The translations under genes were made by a program, and so were the position numbers. A DNA stretch of 64,000 nucleotides. Origin: Oopsacas minuta (Eukaryota; Porifera; Hexactinellida; Lyssacinosida; Leucopsacidae). Under the pieces are notes generated by a model. It was not told the DNA's origin. It saw only the letters and a program-made list of their open reading frames with translations, and searched no databases. The stretch covers positions 186,001 to 250,000 of the forward strand of contig JAKMXF010000309.1 in the NCBI GenBank assembly GCA_024704765.1, read 5' to 3'. This document shows positions 41,577 through 52,862 of this stretch, in pieces (the stretch's first letter is position 1; the number at the start of each line of letters is the position of its first letter).

Positions 41577-44500
41577 TTAAAACAGTGTTAACTCTCCAAT
41601 TAGGTCTTTCTGTGAAATAGTTTTTACAGAAATTCTGGACCGAAAATCTGTTGTAATTGAGCAGACCAAATGGTTGAAAAATGTTTTTTCGTTCTTTTCA
41701 TCAAATCTGTCGAAAGAGTGGAGATTTTCTTGAAGTTTTAAAGTCAATGATTCATAATTTGCTTGAATTAAGCTCATTACATCATCACTCGTTAATGAGG
41801 ACTTTTGATTATCCAAAGAATATTTGTCAATTTTCGGCACAAAGTACCGAACAATTGCGAGTAAATTCTGTAAGCTATCTTTTAACTTTGGAACATTTTC
41901 TACATACTCCACCGGACGTTTTTTCAGCACTTCGTCAATCTTTTCGAACGCATTATTTTCGCGAATTATTTCATAAAATAATTCGTCATATATTTTCGGT
42001 GAAGACAAAAATGTATCACCGTAGGTAATGAACATATTGAAAATAACCAGAATCCTATCCATAATCAACATTATATCCATTCGCGAAATGAGATAGTTTT
42101 CATGGGATAATAAAAACCGCATCATTGTGAAGAGTGAAAACCACAAATTCGACCATTGATAGAACATGCGAATACAATTCCTGTTTTGGAAACAAATTAA
42201 GCGATGAATAACACCCAAACATTTCAAGCATAAATCTAAATTCAAACTTTTCCTCAACTGCCCACGGATAAATTCCGACATCAAATCAAGTATGTGACCG
42301 GCTAGTGGTAAATTCTGAAGATTTTCATTGGCAGGAAACGGAATCGGAGACACCATATGCGGTTGTTTATAGAGTTTTACAGGGAAAGGGAGATTACGAT
42401 CATGTAGGATTGTTCCAGCATAATGATCTTCAGCTAAACATATTAAAATTGTTAAACAAAGCCTTGCACGCTCTGACCAATCATAAACATTATTAATCTG
42501 GAGAAACACAAGAGAAGAATACGTAAGGAAAGTGCCCATTAAGTTGACAGGTGCTTGTGTCGCAGTATTGTCAGTTATTGGTGTAGTTGGGACCGAGTTT
42601 GACTCGGAGCGCGAAACAGATTGCATGAGGTTGTGGAATACGGCTTCTACTGCTGGACCCTGCATGCCGAATAGTGTATGCGTATGCATTAAGGCATCAT
42701 TTGTACTGGTTAGTATAGATATAAAGTTCCTATTCAGATGGACAGCTTCGTACATTGCTAATAATACTGCATCGTTTGTTTTGGAGGAGAAGGAAGGTCC
42801 TTGTACTTGTATGATGTCATCTCTTTGCTGGCCTGGAACGAAACTGCCAATGTAGTTACCTGGATATTGAAGGAAAATTTTTAATCTGTGTTTTTATCAA
42901 AAACATGCAAAAATACAGAAAAATATTATTAGAGAAAAATTTGAAAATCAAGGCATTTTGAGATTGAATTCAGGACAAAAGTATATAGTGAGTTGGAAAG
43001 GTTATGTTTGCATGTGATAAGACAGCAGGTAAGCAGTGTTGCCAGATCAAGAACACTGTTCATAGATTTTGCTTTACATGTAATTTTGACCTATGCCAAG
43101 AACTTGGCATGAACCAAAACTATGCATGAACTTTTCAAGTTGTAAAGCTAATAAATTCATTTGTTTTGATTGTACCTAATCTTGACATAACTCCAGAAGA
43201 TTGCTGTCTTTTCTCAAACATTTTCTCTTCAAGAGAAATATGTTCTTTCAGTGCAGAAGAAATGACACAGCCCAGCCCATTAAGAGTTAGAATATCGTCT
43301 AGCAAACTGAACTTTATCACGTATGGATGTGATGAAGCATTCTTTTTATAGCTAAGAAGTAGAGTTAGTATTAATACTGAATCATATCCGTGTTTGTCTG
43401 TGAGATCAGCTCGTGCCAGGATTTGCTAGAAACAGAAAATATTGAAATACAGAAAAGCATCAACAAGGTTTGGCAAATATTGAAATCGGTTGAAATCTCT
43501 GATACAAGAACATCTGTTCATATTTCCAAAAGTAAGAAAATATCGAGGAAATCTGGAAAATACCGTAAAATATTGAAAATTTCGGAAAGAACATCGAAAA
43601 GTTTTGATCTTTTTGTAGATTTCGAAATTTCAATAGCTTCTCGCTAGTACCGATATTTTCGATATTTCTTCACTTCCTACATATTGGTACAAAATGTTCC
43701 CCAAATAGTAGGCACATACATATATTTATGCTTCCAATCAATTTCCTTATATACCTTCAACGGCTCAAACACAGAAGTACTCATGAAAAATGGCAACATA
43801 GCGTTATCATTAACATCCTGTTCAGCTGTCAACATCAACAACATTAGTTTAAGACATAAGTTCTTGAGAGAGATAGGATATTCATCTGTTAGAATCCTAC
43901 TCATATTTTTAATCAAATTCTTCATAGCATCCTCATTATCAGGTGTGAAAAGTAAACTTAGAGGATCACTGGTGGATTCTGCTATTTTTTTCTTGAATGA
44001 ATCTCGTATTAGAATACAGAGGGTTTGTAAAGCATTGAATGCTCGGATATGATGTTGAGCTAAACAAGAGAAATAAACATTTTCCTAATTCTTAGTTCAA
44101 ATTTTGGCACCGACACAGGGCCTCTGCTTCACTGAATAAAGTTATGTCTGATAATGGGAAATACGTATACAAAAGCCTTTCTAACAAACATAGGCTCCTC
44201 GGAGTCTGAGTGGGAACAGATGGCATCATGCCTATTTGTATTATGGCGGATTCGAATCTGGGTGTACCAACCCAAAATGGCCTACTATGCTGACAAGAGA
44301 AAACTCTCTATTATGACTATTTCTGACCTTTCCCGGATTAGGAATTTTAAAACAAGTGAAGGATTAAAATTCCGTGTCCATATCCAATTGATGTATATGA
44401 GCACATTAACTCGTCTACAAACTCCAATCCAAAGAACCTAACCTATCGAAATATACATACGAAAAATCTTACTTGATTCCAGTTTTGAGGAATGTAGAGC

Positions 44501-44866
44501 TTCAACTGAATGCTGAAACAACATCTGCAACACATACTTAATCTCAATCAGCCTCTCCCAAGGAGTGTGATTAATCAAATTCTCCAAATGAGTTGGGTTA
44601 GCTTTGAGAAGGAAGAATTCATCCCAAAAACTTGTTTTACCTAAAACTGGATCCTCACCTCTAAACCAATCATCGTATATGGTAACTATTTTCTCACAAA
44701 TTAGTTTAATTGGTGGTTGTATTGGAGGTGTAGGGTCATCATTACTGGTATTATGTTTCTGTTTGTTACTTGGTGTTAATGGCTTGTTAGTTGGTAGAGT
44801 GATACTGTGTCCTATAAGTTCGTCTCTGTTCTCACTTTCAGGCAATCGGGAATATACTAACGACAT
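41577..44866 (-). CDS. ARMH3: Armadillo-like helical domain-containing protein 3 (C10orf76)
   Basis: Four exons, 44866-44473, 44059-43755, 43425-43176 and 42859-41577, join in phase to 743 residues (human 689). Exon 1 has the family opening KIVTIYDDWFRGEDP, then FWDEFFLLKANPTHLENLI. Exon 3 contains HGYDSVLILTLLLSYKK, then DDILTLNGLG. Exon 4 is a long helical domain (FTLF-type segments, ARLCLTILICLAEDHYAGTI, GVIHRLICFQNRNCIRMFYQ). The low-complexity segment in exon 1 (TNKPLTPSNKQKHNTSNDDP) accounts for the extra N-terminal length. ARMH3 is a Golgi protein that binds PI4KB and GBF1 and helps maintain Golgi phosphatidylinositol 4-phosphate and secretion. Phase agreement over all junctions and a total divisible by three support the model. 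Confidence 0.9.
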
Positions 44867-45036
44867 ACTCTAATAACAAGTAAGTAAATGAACTTACTTT
44901 TCTTCCATTGGATTATTTGCAAAGTTATATCATTATTAACAACCAAGTATACTTAAATCAATGTAAAATAGTACATCAAAGGTTCAATAAGATAAAAATT
45001 CAAAATATTAGAAAGTATTTGTCAAAAATTTTTTAT

Positions 45037-48000
45037 CTATTTACTAAAAACATGAAGTCGATAATGAGATTCCAGGTCCTTAATAACCTCGTCCTCAGTA
45101 AGATTACTCCAATTTTCTTGAATGTAAGGATTCGATTGAATTTTAAAATGCTCAACAAAATCTTTCTCAAATTGACAAAGGACCCAGTGCCAATACTTAG
45201 AGTCAATAGCATCTTCACCCAGAATTTTCCAAGATCTAAATCTTGAATTAACTCTCCTGTAATGAATGAATTCATATAGCAGATCGTTGTAATAGAACCT
45301 TCCTCTATCTCTGAGATTCGTAGTGCACTCATTGTAACATATTTGATTGGTATATCTATCACGCCAGCCGCTGACTCCCTGTGGACGATGAAAGGTACCA
45401 CAGTAGTGTTTATGATCACCACACGATAATTGACAAAGTTCATTACAAAATGGACACAGCTCTTCACATTCGAGGATAGAATCTGTAATTCTTTTATATA
45501 GAAAAGTTTCCAATTTAAGAGTGTCAGTAATCCATATTAACCAGTCGGTATCGTTCGCCATTCGTCGCAATTCTTTTGCAAATAGGCCAGAGAATTGCTG
45601 ATAATTTGAAATCGTGTAAAGGTCTAATACATCTAAGTCATTGTATGTAACATCCCGAACTTTACACTTGATTTGCGTATAGAAGGACTCTTTGAACCTG
45701 ATTAACATATCTGCATTGGGGCTGCTCTCGTCATCTGGACATGCATGTGAACATTCAGAAATGAAAAAGTCAATCAGAATCTCGACATTCTTACTGATAT
45801 TATTTACAACCTTCTCCATTATATCATTTCTTTTTGAGTAAGTGGTAAGGGTATTCTGAATATTCTGAGATAAATAATTAATTGGATGATAAATATATGA
45901 TAAATAATTATTAAAGTTTTTATCGCGAGCTAAATCCTTTAGAATAGTAAGAATCAGAGAAGGTCTGTCTGAATATGTGATAATATTCTTTGAGTCATTC
46001 ATAAATGCTGAAAGAAATTCCCGAGAGACACTATCAGCTAACCCATTTTTCAATCCAGAGAATACAATTTTAGCAAGTTCAAGAGCACAAAGATATTCTG
46101 ATTCGATACCTTCACACAGTTTACTGAAAGTTCTTCTTAGTATTTCCTCCAAATATTCAAATTTTAGATCAAGACTTGTTCTTGAAAGAAATTCGTCTTG
46201 GATTTTTTGAAGCATTGGGATAGCTTTACAACAATTGAAAAATATCATATCATAAATAAAATCAGTTGTAAGTTCTAGGGGCTGTTGAGAAACTTGTTGT
46301 TGAGTAGAATTATGTTTACTCAAAATTTGGTGACAAATATCAATAATAATTAGGAAATAATTAGGGTCGTAGGGACTCTGATTCTTCAAAAGAGTTGACA
46401 AATAATCGTCAATTTTCCTTTCACATTCAGAACTCAAAATACTCAATATAATTTTAAATTGGGCATTGCCAACGTCTTCCTTTGATTCCTTAGAAAAGAT
46501 CGATCGAATATATCCAATGCCCAATCTTACCTTTGACACCATATCGTGAAGATAATAGTATGAATTAGATGTATTTTGAGGTTGTAAACTCGATAAATGT
46601 TGGAACTTTCCATTTCCAATATTAACAAATTCATCGCAATTAGAAAGAATCATTTGTTTGTCAGCTAGCACATTCATTGCTTTTATCAAAGGGGAATCGA
46701 TATAAGCCTTCTGCAGGTCTCTACTTATGTCACATAATTCCACTTTTTCAACCTGGATTTCTGATTTCCACTCATCCCAAATAGAATTAAATCTTGACTC
46801 AACAAGAGATTTGTCACTTAATGATTCTCCTTTTTCTATAGTCTCTGTAAATAATTGATGTACTTTTAATAAAATTTCTTTACGAGATCTGACAAAATTT
46901 TCATCCATTTTTTTCTTATTTTTTTGAAGTTTGTAGATTGAATTTAAATCTTCTTCCATTTTGTTGGTATGTTTTTCCCGCTTACATTGAAAGTAATTTT
47001 CAGTATTACCCTTCCATTGAGAATAAACTTCTACATTGTCATGAACAACAAAATAATTTTGTAGTAGATCTTCCTGAGTAGTAATTCCAATTGAAGGAGT
47101 TAATTTTTCTTGCTGTAAATTTGAAACTAAGTTGGCACGAATCTCATCTAGCTCATCAAAATCAGCATTGAAGAGTTGGTTTATAGATTCTGATTTTGAT
47201 TTATTAAATAATTGAATATATGAAGAATGCCAAGAGGAAATTCTACGATCCAGTTCGAACCTTGAAGTGACTTCAAGGGCATTTTTATAAGAAAAGATAA
47301 AATTCTCTTCCAGAACAGATTTCCAGAGGGCCTCAAGTTTTATCGACCAATTCATGACTGTTTGAAACTTTTTATTTGGAGTGTTGACAAAACAAGTTAG
47401 TATATATTGTCTGAGATTCGCTGCCTTCTTTGAATATCCAATGGAAACTTTATTCAATGGAGGTTCGCCTTCGAACAAACCTGGAAAATAGAAAACTTCT
47501 TCATTTAGATTGAATTCGATTACGTCAGTGAATTGCTTGTAAAATAAGTTCTTATTTTCTTGTTGTGCTGCACATTCAGTCATCTTATCTAATGTCTTAA
47601 TCAGATTACTTCTTGCAGTTAGAAGATTAGTATGGGCATGGGTATCAGGCACATTCTGATGCACAAACATACATCTTGGTTTGATATATGATTCTTTCAT
47701 TCGAATGAATGCAAATATGATAATTTGTAAAATGTCCTGAACTTCACCATGTCCCTCTCCATATAAATTGATAATAGTCATATCTCCAAGGCCTATCGCA
47801 ATAGTGGCAAGTTCATTGTCTCGCCTATAAGAAGAATCGATTGATAATTCTGGTGCTCGTAGTCCTTCAGTATCAAGTAGGACGAGGTAATCATATCCCA
47901 GTTTAGTGCGAAGCATAGATTCAATTGGAATTAATTGCATGAATATACCGCGTGTACAGCGACCGGAAGAAACAGGAAACTTAGCCCCAAACATAGTATT

Positions 48001-49947
48001 AAGGAGTGTAGACTTTCCTGTGCTCTGAGTTCCTAGGATTGAGCAGACGAAAATTTTACTATCGTATCCAATAATTAATGCCAAACTGTCCAAAACAGAA
48101 GTAACCCAACTCAGAGCAACATGATTCGCATCACCATCAATTATCTCGAAGGCCTGTCCTTCAATTAATAGATGAGCCACTATATTATTCAAATTTTCTA
48201 AATTGAAATTTAACGCTCTATTAAGATTGAAAATACTTTTTCTCGAAAAGACTTTATGAGCCTCAAATGCTTGACCCAACTCACGGAAAATATGTTCTAT
48301 ACCAAACGAAGATTCGGCAATATTCTTTGCTGCTCTTACAAGATTTTGTTTGCTTTGCTTTTTGATTTCGTTTCTTTCTTCAATACTCAATTCGGATTCA
48401 AATTTTGTGTTGTAACTTAAATTTTGCCATTTACTATATTCTGCGTATAAGGACGGAAGATGTTCCCTCGATAAAGAGTTAAAATCATTACTCAACAAGT
48501 TCCAAATTGTATAAAACTCACCTTTAGGACTTCCGAAAGTTTTACAATGTTGAATAACATCTACAAAGATGGGAGATGGATTTTGTAAATATATAAATTG
48601 ATTTTGACGAGCTTTGTTCATCTCCTGTTTTATAGTTTCTTGAGATTTTGAAATACCGACTTTATGAGAATCGCGGTTTGCTTCAGCCCAAAGCAACCAA
48701 GAATCACCCTGAAGTGGTAGCATTGATTGTTTAGCTAATGCAAGCGGCTCAGATTCTTCTGAGTCAGTTGCTAGATTGCTCAAAATTGTTTGTATTATTT
48801 TGTCAACTACACTTTGACAATCTTGAATATTATCTTCATCTGTATCAATATAAATAGACTTTGTTTTAGCAATTTCTGTACAGTCTTCTAAATTAATCTT
48901 AATTATAGGGACCTTCATTAGCATTGAAGAAATACTAATCGCAATCTCATTGATATCTTCGCCTAAACTAGTTTTATTCAGAAGTATAACATTATCACTT
49001 GGAGTTTCCAGAATATCAGGAAGAGTTGGTTCAAAAGTTAATTGTGAAATTTCACTCTGATAAAGTAGGAAGACAGATTTTCGGGCATATTCATTATGGA
49101 AACTGATAAGAAATTCGGAAAGATGTTGATTACATTGACTAATCGGGACGAGAATGTATATAAGAGTAGACACTGAAGAAATGAAATCAAGCTGTTTTCG
49201 ATAATCCAATGCATTCCCTCTTAAATTCAACATCATACAGGGTTCTGGAAATATGAATTTGGAAAAGTGCGGTTCATTATCAAATTTCGGAAGCAGCCAA
49301 GCAATTTCAACAGTTCCATCAAGAAAAAATCTCCTTTTCACATTTCCAAGTTGATTTCTATGAAAGAAATAATCAGGTATTCCAATAATTTGATTTAACA
49401 TTTCGGATTTCTGACTTTTTCCACATTCACCAACTCGAATGAATGAAATTATTGGAAGATTTTCCTCAGTAACGGAGAATGATTTACCAGCATGATCTTG
49501 ATCAATGTAATCTTTGTATAGCGTCTTAAGGGCAAAATGATAAAAAGTAGGCCGTTGAGGAGAAAGATGAGAAGCAATTAAAGGAAGAGATAGCTGACAT
49601 TTAGATACTTGTGTGACGAAGGTTTGACGAAATATTGGAGTGCATTGAAAGAATAAATATAAAAATATATCCATAGGATGTACTAGATCACAAGTATTAT
49701 CCTGCGAATGAAACTTGACCATATCCAATATTTTAACTATGCCTTGGCTTGGTGTATGAGGATTCACGTTTCTAGGAAATTGCCTACTGGTACAATCAAG
49801 CATCATTATTTTATCTAACATGAACTTTGGTAGATCTTGAAGAGAAGTTATTTCTTGTTGGGGAAGTGTGGATGAGATTGTGATGGCATCTCGCAGAGAA
49901 ATCACGGGTGGGCGTAAAATTTCAAGATGTTTGCAAAAATCTTCCAT
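45037..49947 (-). CDS. Very large interferon-inducible-type GTPase (GVIN/VLIG family)
   Basis: An intronless 1636-residue protein with the start at ATG 49947 (MEDFCKHLEIL). The VLIG-type G domain lies at about residues 610-880. G1 is GTQSTGKSTLLNTMFG, with the first glycine at 639; G3 is LLDTEGLRAPE; a long loop contains ELATIAIGLGDMTIINLYGE. N-terminal of this is a region with FHSQDNTCDLVHPMDIFLYL and GECGKSQKSEMLNQIIGIPD, which reads as a degenerate second nucleotide-binding site. Long helical segments follow. The C-terminus has a cysteine cluster and the family block CGTFHRPQGVSGWR. VLIG proteins are dynamin-superfamily GTPases encoded in one giant exon in vertebrates, as here, and are implicated in innate immunity. 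Function in this organism is unknown. Confidence 0.9.
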   Translation of the reverse strand: MEDFCKHLEILRPPVISLRDAITISSTLPQQEITSLQDLPKFMLDKIMMLDCTSRQFPRNVNPHTPSQGIVKILDMVKFHSQDNTCDLVHPMDIFLYLFFQCTPIFRQTFVTQVSKCQLSLPLIASHLSPQRPTFYHFALKTLYKDYIDQDHAGKSFSVTEENLPIISFIRVGECGKSQKSEMLNQIIGIPDYFFHRNQLGNVKRRFFLDGTVEIAWLLPKFDNEPHFSKFIFPEPCMMLNLRGNALDYRKQLDFISSVSTLIYILVPISQCNQHLSEFLISFHNEYARKSVFLLYQSEISQLTFEPTLPDILETPSDNVILLNKTSLGEDINEIAISISSMLMKVPIIKINLEDCTEIAKTKSIYIDTDEDNIQDCQSVVDKIIQTILSNLATDSEESEPLALAKQSMLPLQGDSWLLWAEANRDSHKVGISKSQETIKQEMNKARQNQFIYLQNPSPIFVDVIQHCKTFGSPKGEFYTIWNLLSNDFNSLSREHLPSLYAEYSKWQNLSYNTKFESELSIEERNEIKKQSKQNLVRAAKNIAESSFGIEHIFRELGQAFEAHKVFSRKSIFNLNRALNFNLENLNNIVAHLLIEGQAFEIIDGDANHVALSWVTSVLDSLALIIGYDSKIFVCSILGTQSTGKSTLLNTMFGAKFPVSSGRCTRGIFMQLIPIESMLRTKLGYDYLVLLDTEGLRAPELSIDSSYRRDNELATIAIGLGDMTIINLYGEGHGEVQDILQIIIFAFIRMKESYIKPRCMFVHQNVPDTHAHTNLLTARSNLIKTLDKMTECAAQQENKNLFYKQFTDVIEFNLNEEVFYFPGLFEGEPPLNKVSIGYSKKAANLRQYILTCFVNTPNKKFQTVMNWSIKLEALWKSVLEENFIFSYKNALEVTSRFELDRRISSWHSSYIQLFNKSKSESINQLFNADFDELDEIRANLVSNLQQEKLTPSIGITTQEDLLQNYFVVHDNVEVYSQWKGNTENYFQCKREKHTNKMEEDLNSIYKLQKNKKKMDENFVRSRKEILLKVHQLFTETIEKGESLSDKSLVESRFNSIWDEWKSEIQVEKVELCDISRDLQKAYIDSPLIKAMNVLADKQMILSNCDEFVNIGNGKFQHLSSLQPQNTSNSYYYLHDMVSKVRLGIGYIRSIFSKESKEDVGNAQFKIILSILSSECERKIDDYLSTLLKNQSPYDPNYFLIIIDICHQILSKHNSTQQQVSQQPLELTTDFIYDMIFFNCCKAIPMLQKIQDEFLSRTSLDLKFEYLEEILRRTFSKLCEGIESEYLCALELAKIVFSGLKNGLADSVSREFLSAFMNDSKNIITYSDRPSLILTILKDLARDKNFNNYLSYIYHPINYLSQNIQNTLTTYSKRNDIMEKVVNNISKNVEILIDFFISECSHACPDDESSPNADMLIRFKESFYTQIKCKVRDVTYNDLDVLDLYTISNYQQFSGLFAKELRRMANDTDWLIWITDTLKLETFLYKRITDSILECEELCPFCNELCQLSCGDHKHYCGTFHRPQGVSGWRDRYTNQICYNECTTNLRDRGRFYYNDLLYEFIHYRRVNSRFRSWKILGEDAIDSKYWHWVLCQFEKDFVEHFKIQSNPYIQENWSNLTEDEVIKDLESHYRLHVFSK

Positions 49948-50625
49948 GATAATCAACTATCATCTAAGTAATATACACAATGAGAACTTTGACATTGAGA
50001 TGTAAACAAGAAAAATAAATTTAAATAGTAAATAGACATTACCTGGCAGTAGGGGTCCTCACTTAGGTGAGAGAAGCGTTATCAAGAATCGGAAAACTGG
50101 TAAATTTATATCGCAAAACAATAGTTTACACTTAATAGACCATTGTTTGAGATCTAAATTCTCAGTAAACATTTATCAAACAAAAAGTAAAAATCAAACT
50201 ATTTATACTGATTTGGAACATCAAAGTACCTGTGTCTTTAGATGTACATATACATATAAAATTCTTTTTGTAAAATAACTTGGGTAACTATACTGGATCA
50301 GTTCATGTAATTTATGATAATCGAAAATCCAAACATAAAAGACATAATTACCTCATAAATGATGAAATCGACTTGTGAATATTTATTGAAAATATACGTA
50401 CAGTCAACTCGCGTTATATCAAACACGGATACATTGAAATACCCGCTTATATCGAAGTCTGAAATTGTACAAATATAGTCCCAAACCGTCAAAGTAACAT
50501 AATTGTCATATTTGAAGTAATAATCGCGGTCCTTTGGGCTTCGATATAACGGTAGCTGACTTCATAAATTAGTGTAATCCTAAATATATTCAAACTTGTT
50601 TGAACGATGACAAATACAAACATAA
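49948..50625. other. Intergenic with a MITE at 50401-50561
   Basis: Besides the MITE, which has its own entry, this is AT-rich and presumably holds the VLIG promoter (minus strand) and the YJU2 3' region. A possible donor-like GTGAGAGAAGCG appears near 50068 but no exon is supported. Confidence 0.4.
50401..50561. repeat. CAGTCAACTC-family MITE, about 160 bp
   Basis: The left end CAGTCAACTCGCGTTATATC is preceded by TA. The right end reads TTCGATATAACGGTAGCTGA, an imperfect inverse. Internal phrases TACCCGCTTATATCGAAG and AAACCGTCAAAGTAACATAA are shared with 29320 and 39653. Confidence 0.8.
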
Positions 50626-51552
50626 TCAGTTAGATTCAGAGCCTGACGAATAATCTAATTTCAGTAATCCTTTAGAATTAGTATTCACAGATTTTGGTGT
50701 TTCTTTAATTGTGCCAGAGATTCTAGGCTTCAAATTGGCTGTCTGTCTTTTTGTTACAAAAGTTTGAAGTTTTGATTTATAAGTTTTCTTGGAAATTTCC
50801 TCTGATTTTAACCCAAACTCTTCAGTGAAACAACGTTTTTCATCTGGAAGCAGATCAGATTCGATTTTCCGTTTCTTCATATTATCATTTTCAACATCAC
50901 CATCTTTAGGATTACCCTCAATAAGTTTGGTCACGGTTTCTTTCTTCAGCGCACCGAAATATTTGCTAACCAATTTCTCATCTTCAATTTCATCGAGTGT
51001 AATACCATTTTTCTCTACCACAGTATAACCTTCTATAATCTGTCCTACATTAACCTGCTCCAATCTACTATTTTGATCTTTTATTCCCTCCAGAGCATCA
51101 AGGATATCAATTTCCTGTTTACTCTCTTTCGTACGTCGTTCTAATGCCAACATTGGATTCTCAGCCTCCTCGTTTTCTTTCAATCTCTCATCCTCTTCTG
51201 CTGCCATTATAGCCAGCCGTTCTGCTTGAAAATTTCTCATTGCACCGTTTTCACATACATAATCTGTGTTTTTTGGATCTGTCTTAAATGTTATTTCAGA
51301 AATACATCGTGTACAGCGAATATAAAACCGGTATATACGAATTCCTAGATACTCTTGGTCCCAAACGGTCTCTTTTCGAGCGTTAAACTTTTTACCTTTG
51401 TAAATATATTCACCACAGGTTGTACAACGCATTGAGAAAGGTGCCATTAGACGGACGACATATTGACGGTCTTTTGGTAGGATTAATTTTGGGATATTTG
51501 CTGGATCGAAATCAGGAGGATAATATTTGTTCAGAACCTTACGTTCACCCAT
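50626..51552 (-). CDS. YJU2: Splicing factor YJU2 (CCDC94)
   Basis: A 308-residue intronless protein. The N-terminus [18 protein letters not shown] is nearly diagnostic of the YJU2/CWC16 family. A zinc-binding set ([19 protein letters not shown], then RCTRC) follows, and the conserved block [20 protein letters not shown] comes next, then a charged helix. The C-terminal third is lysine-, serine- and acid-rich and likely disordered. YJU2 enters the spliceosome after PRP2 and promotes the first transesterification by acting near the branch helix. Length is close to the 323 of human YJU2. The gene reads toward the VLIG gene on the same strand. Confidence 0.97.
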   Translation of the reverse strand: MGERKVLNKYYPPDFDPANIPKLILPKDRQYVVRLMAPFSMRCTTCGEYIYKGKKFNARKETVWDQEYLGIRIYRFYIRCTRCISEITFKTDPKNTDYVCENGAMRNFQAERLAIMAAEEDERLKENEEAENPMLALERRTKESKQEIDILDALEGIKDQNSRLEQVNVGQIIEGYTVVEKNGITLDEIEDEKLVSKYFGALKKETVTKLIEGNPKDGDVENDNMKKRKIESDLLPDEKRCFTEEFGLKSEEISKKTYKSKLQTFVTKRQTANLKPRISGTIKETPKSVNTNSKGLLKLDYSSGSESN

Positions 51553-52129
51553 TACTTGCTAAATAATATCTACTATGATAAATATGTGAGTAAACGTAGG
51601 TAGATGAAGGTGTTAAATAATGCAGTGGTTCCCAACCTGAGGTACATGAAGCCCTTGGTAGTCCATGGAAGCGGACGACAGCAAGGGGTTCACAGAATGT
51701 GTAAAAATTGTTCCGTGGGGGTAATAAAGGTTGGGAAGCGCTGAACTAATGGAATATTGCAATTATGAACAAAAAATGATACAAATTTTGAGATTGTATT
51801 TCTGAGATTGTGTGACACTGTCCCCCGGCTTGACATTGTGGATCATTAGGAATTATAGGACTTATGTCGAAATAGACCTCCAAACAGTGACGTTACTGCT
51901 GGAGGGTAAATATGAGCGTAATAGTAAATTCGCAAAATAAATGGTATTAGAATTGGGGCAGAGTCATTTGGTAGTCTTTGTATGGACTTGAAAAGTCCTA
52001 GAAACAAATCGCGAAATGATATAATAATTGCACACAGAAAACTGAAGACAAAATACGTAAACTAAGCGATAATATAAACTTACACATAAATAACTATTAT
52101 CACAATTAGTAATTATAAATTGAAATTCT
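51553..52129. other. Intergenic with a short hAT element
   Basis: Apart from the hAT MITE at 51623-51743, which has its own entry, the stretch is AT-rich and has no supported gene. It would hold the YJU2 5' region and the 3' region of the first NDUFA4 gene. Confidence 0.4.
51623..51743. mobile_element. Very short non-autonomous hAT element, 121 bp
   Basis: The ends CAGTGGTTCCCAACCT and AGGTTGGGAAGCGCTG are imperfect inverted repeats; the left end is typical of hAT/Charlie termini. The flanks are AAATAATG and AACTAATG, which look like an 8-bp target duplication with one change. There is no coding content. Confidence 0.8.
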
Positions 52130-52402
52130 TCAATCTTTGTAATCAGGTCTGACACTCAACTCGTCTTTATATATTGGATTACCACCACGTCCTGGTACAT
52201 CCCAAAACTTGACTACAGTGTGTGGCTTAATTCGTTCCCATGGGTGAGGATTAGATTTGTGGTTGAGAACAACTTCTGGATTACGGATACCAATTCGTAC
52301 CAATGCTATGCCAGCAAGGGAAAGGCCAGCTACCACAAAGCCTACTAACGGCCAAAGTGGTGTGTGATGGCGGATAACCTGCATCGTATGTCTTACACTC
52401 AT
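52130..52402 (-). CDS. NDUFA4: Cytochrome c oxidase-associated subunit NDUFA4, copy 1
   Basis: A 90-residue protein from ATG 52402 (MSVRHTMQVIRHHT). A single membrane segment (WPLVGFVVAGLSLAGIALVRIG) is preceded by histidines and basic residues. The family signature RNPEVVLNHK, then PWERIKP, then VKFW matches the NP-D/E-V ... PWNKLGP ... YKFY order of NDUFA4. It is now regarded as a subunit of complex IV, with COXFA4 as an alternative name. Human NDUFA4 is 81 residues. A longer frame extends upstream to 52498 but lacks support. The gene is head-to-head with a second copy at 52863, with a MITE in the gap. Confidence 0.9.
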   Translation of the reverse strand: MSVRHTMQVIRHHTPLWPLVGFVVAGLSLAGIALVRIGIRNPEVVLNHKSNPHPWERIKPHTVVKFWDVPGRGGNPIYKDELSVRPDYKD

Positions 52403-52469
52403 CGTTAATATGCTAAATCGCTTTGGAAAAGTTTTGTTAAATATTTTAATAGTGTGTTGGCATGTAATA

Positions 52470-52628
52470 CAGTCAACTCCAGTTATATAGAAGCTCAATA
52501 ATTACTTTGATATGACCGGTGAAATATTCGCTACTTTAACGGTTTGGGGCCGTTATTTGTACAATTTCATAATTTGATATAAGCGGGTATTCTGATATAT
52601 TCGTGTTCGATGTAACGGGAGTTGACTG
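52470..52628. repeat. CAGTCAACTC-family MITE between the NDUFA4 copies
   Basis: The ends CAGTCAACTCCAGTTATATA and TTCGATGTAACGGGAGTTGA, the latter continuing CTG, are inverted repeats with a few mismatches. TA lies at both sides (52468-52469, 52629-52630). It is 159 bp long and occupies most of the approximately 460-bp space between the two start codons, so it lies inside their shared promoter region. Confidence 0.88.
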
Positions 52629-52862
52629 TATAATTTATTCAGGAAGTTCAGAATATGGCACAACACGAATAAGCGTATTATTCTTCCAGAAATTACTGAT
52701 TTCCAAGATGTACGAAATTATCCGCGGAAATATTTCGCAAACTAAATGAATTTCAAAAGCCGATCAACCAATCAATTCACATTTCACCTCAAACACACAG
52801 CACAATATTTGTATAAACTATCACGAATGGAAAAATATCGTATAAACATCTATCAATTAATT

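Noticed and set aside
49946-49956. Upstream start for the VLIG-type gene
   Set aside because: The upstream initiation codon would be TTG; the ATG at 49947 is the first proper start.
52746-52862. Longer N-terminus of NDUFA4 copy 2
   Set aside because: It would add 39 residues that are absent from copy 1 and from the family.
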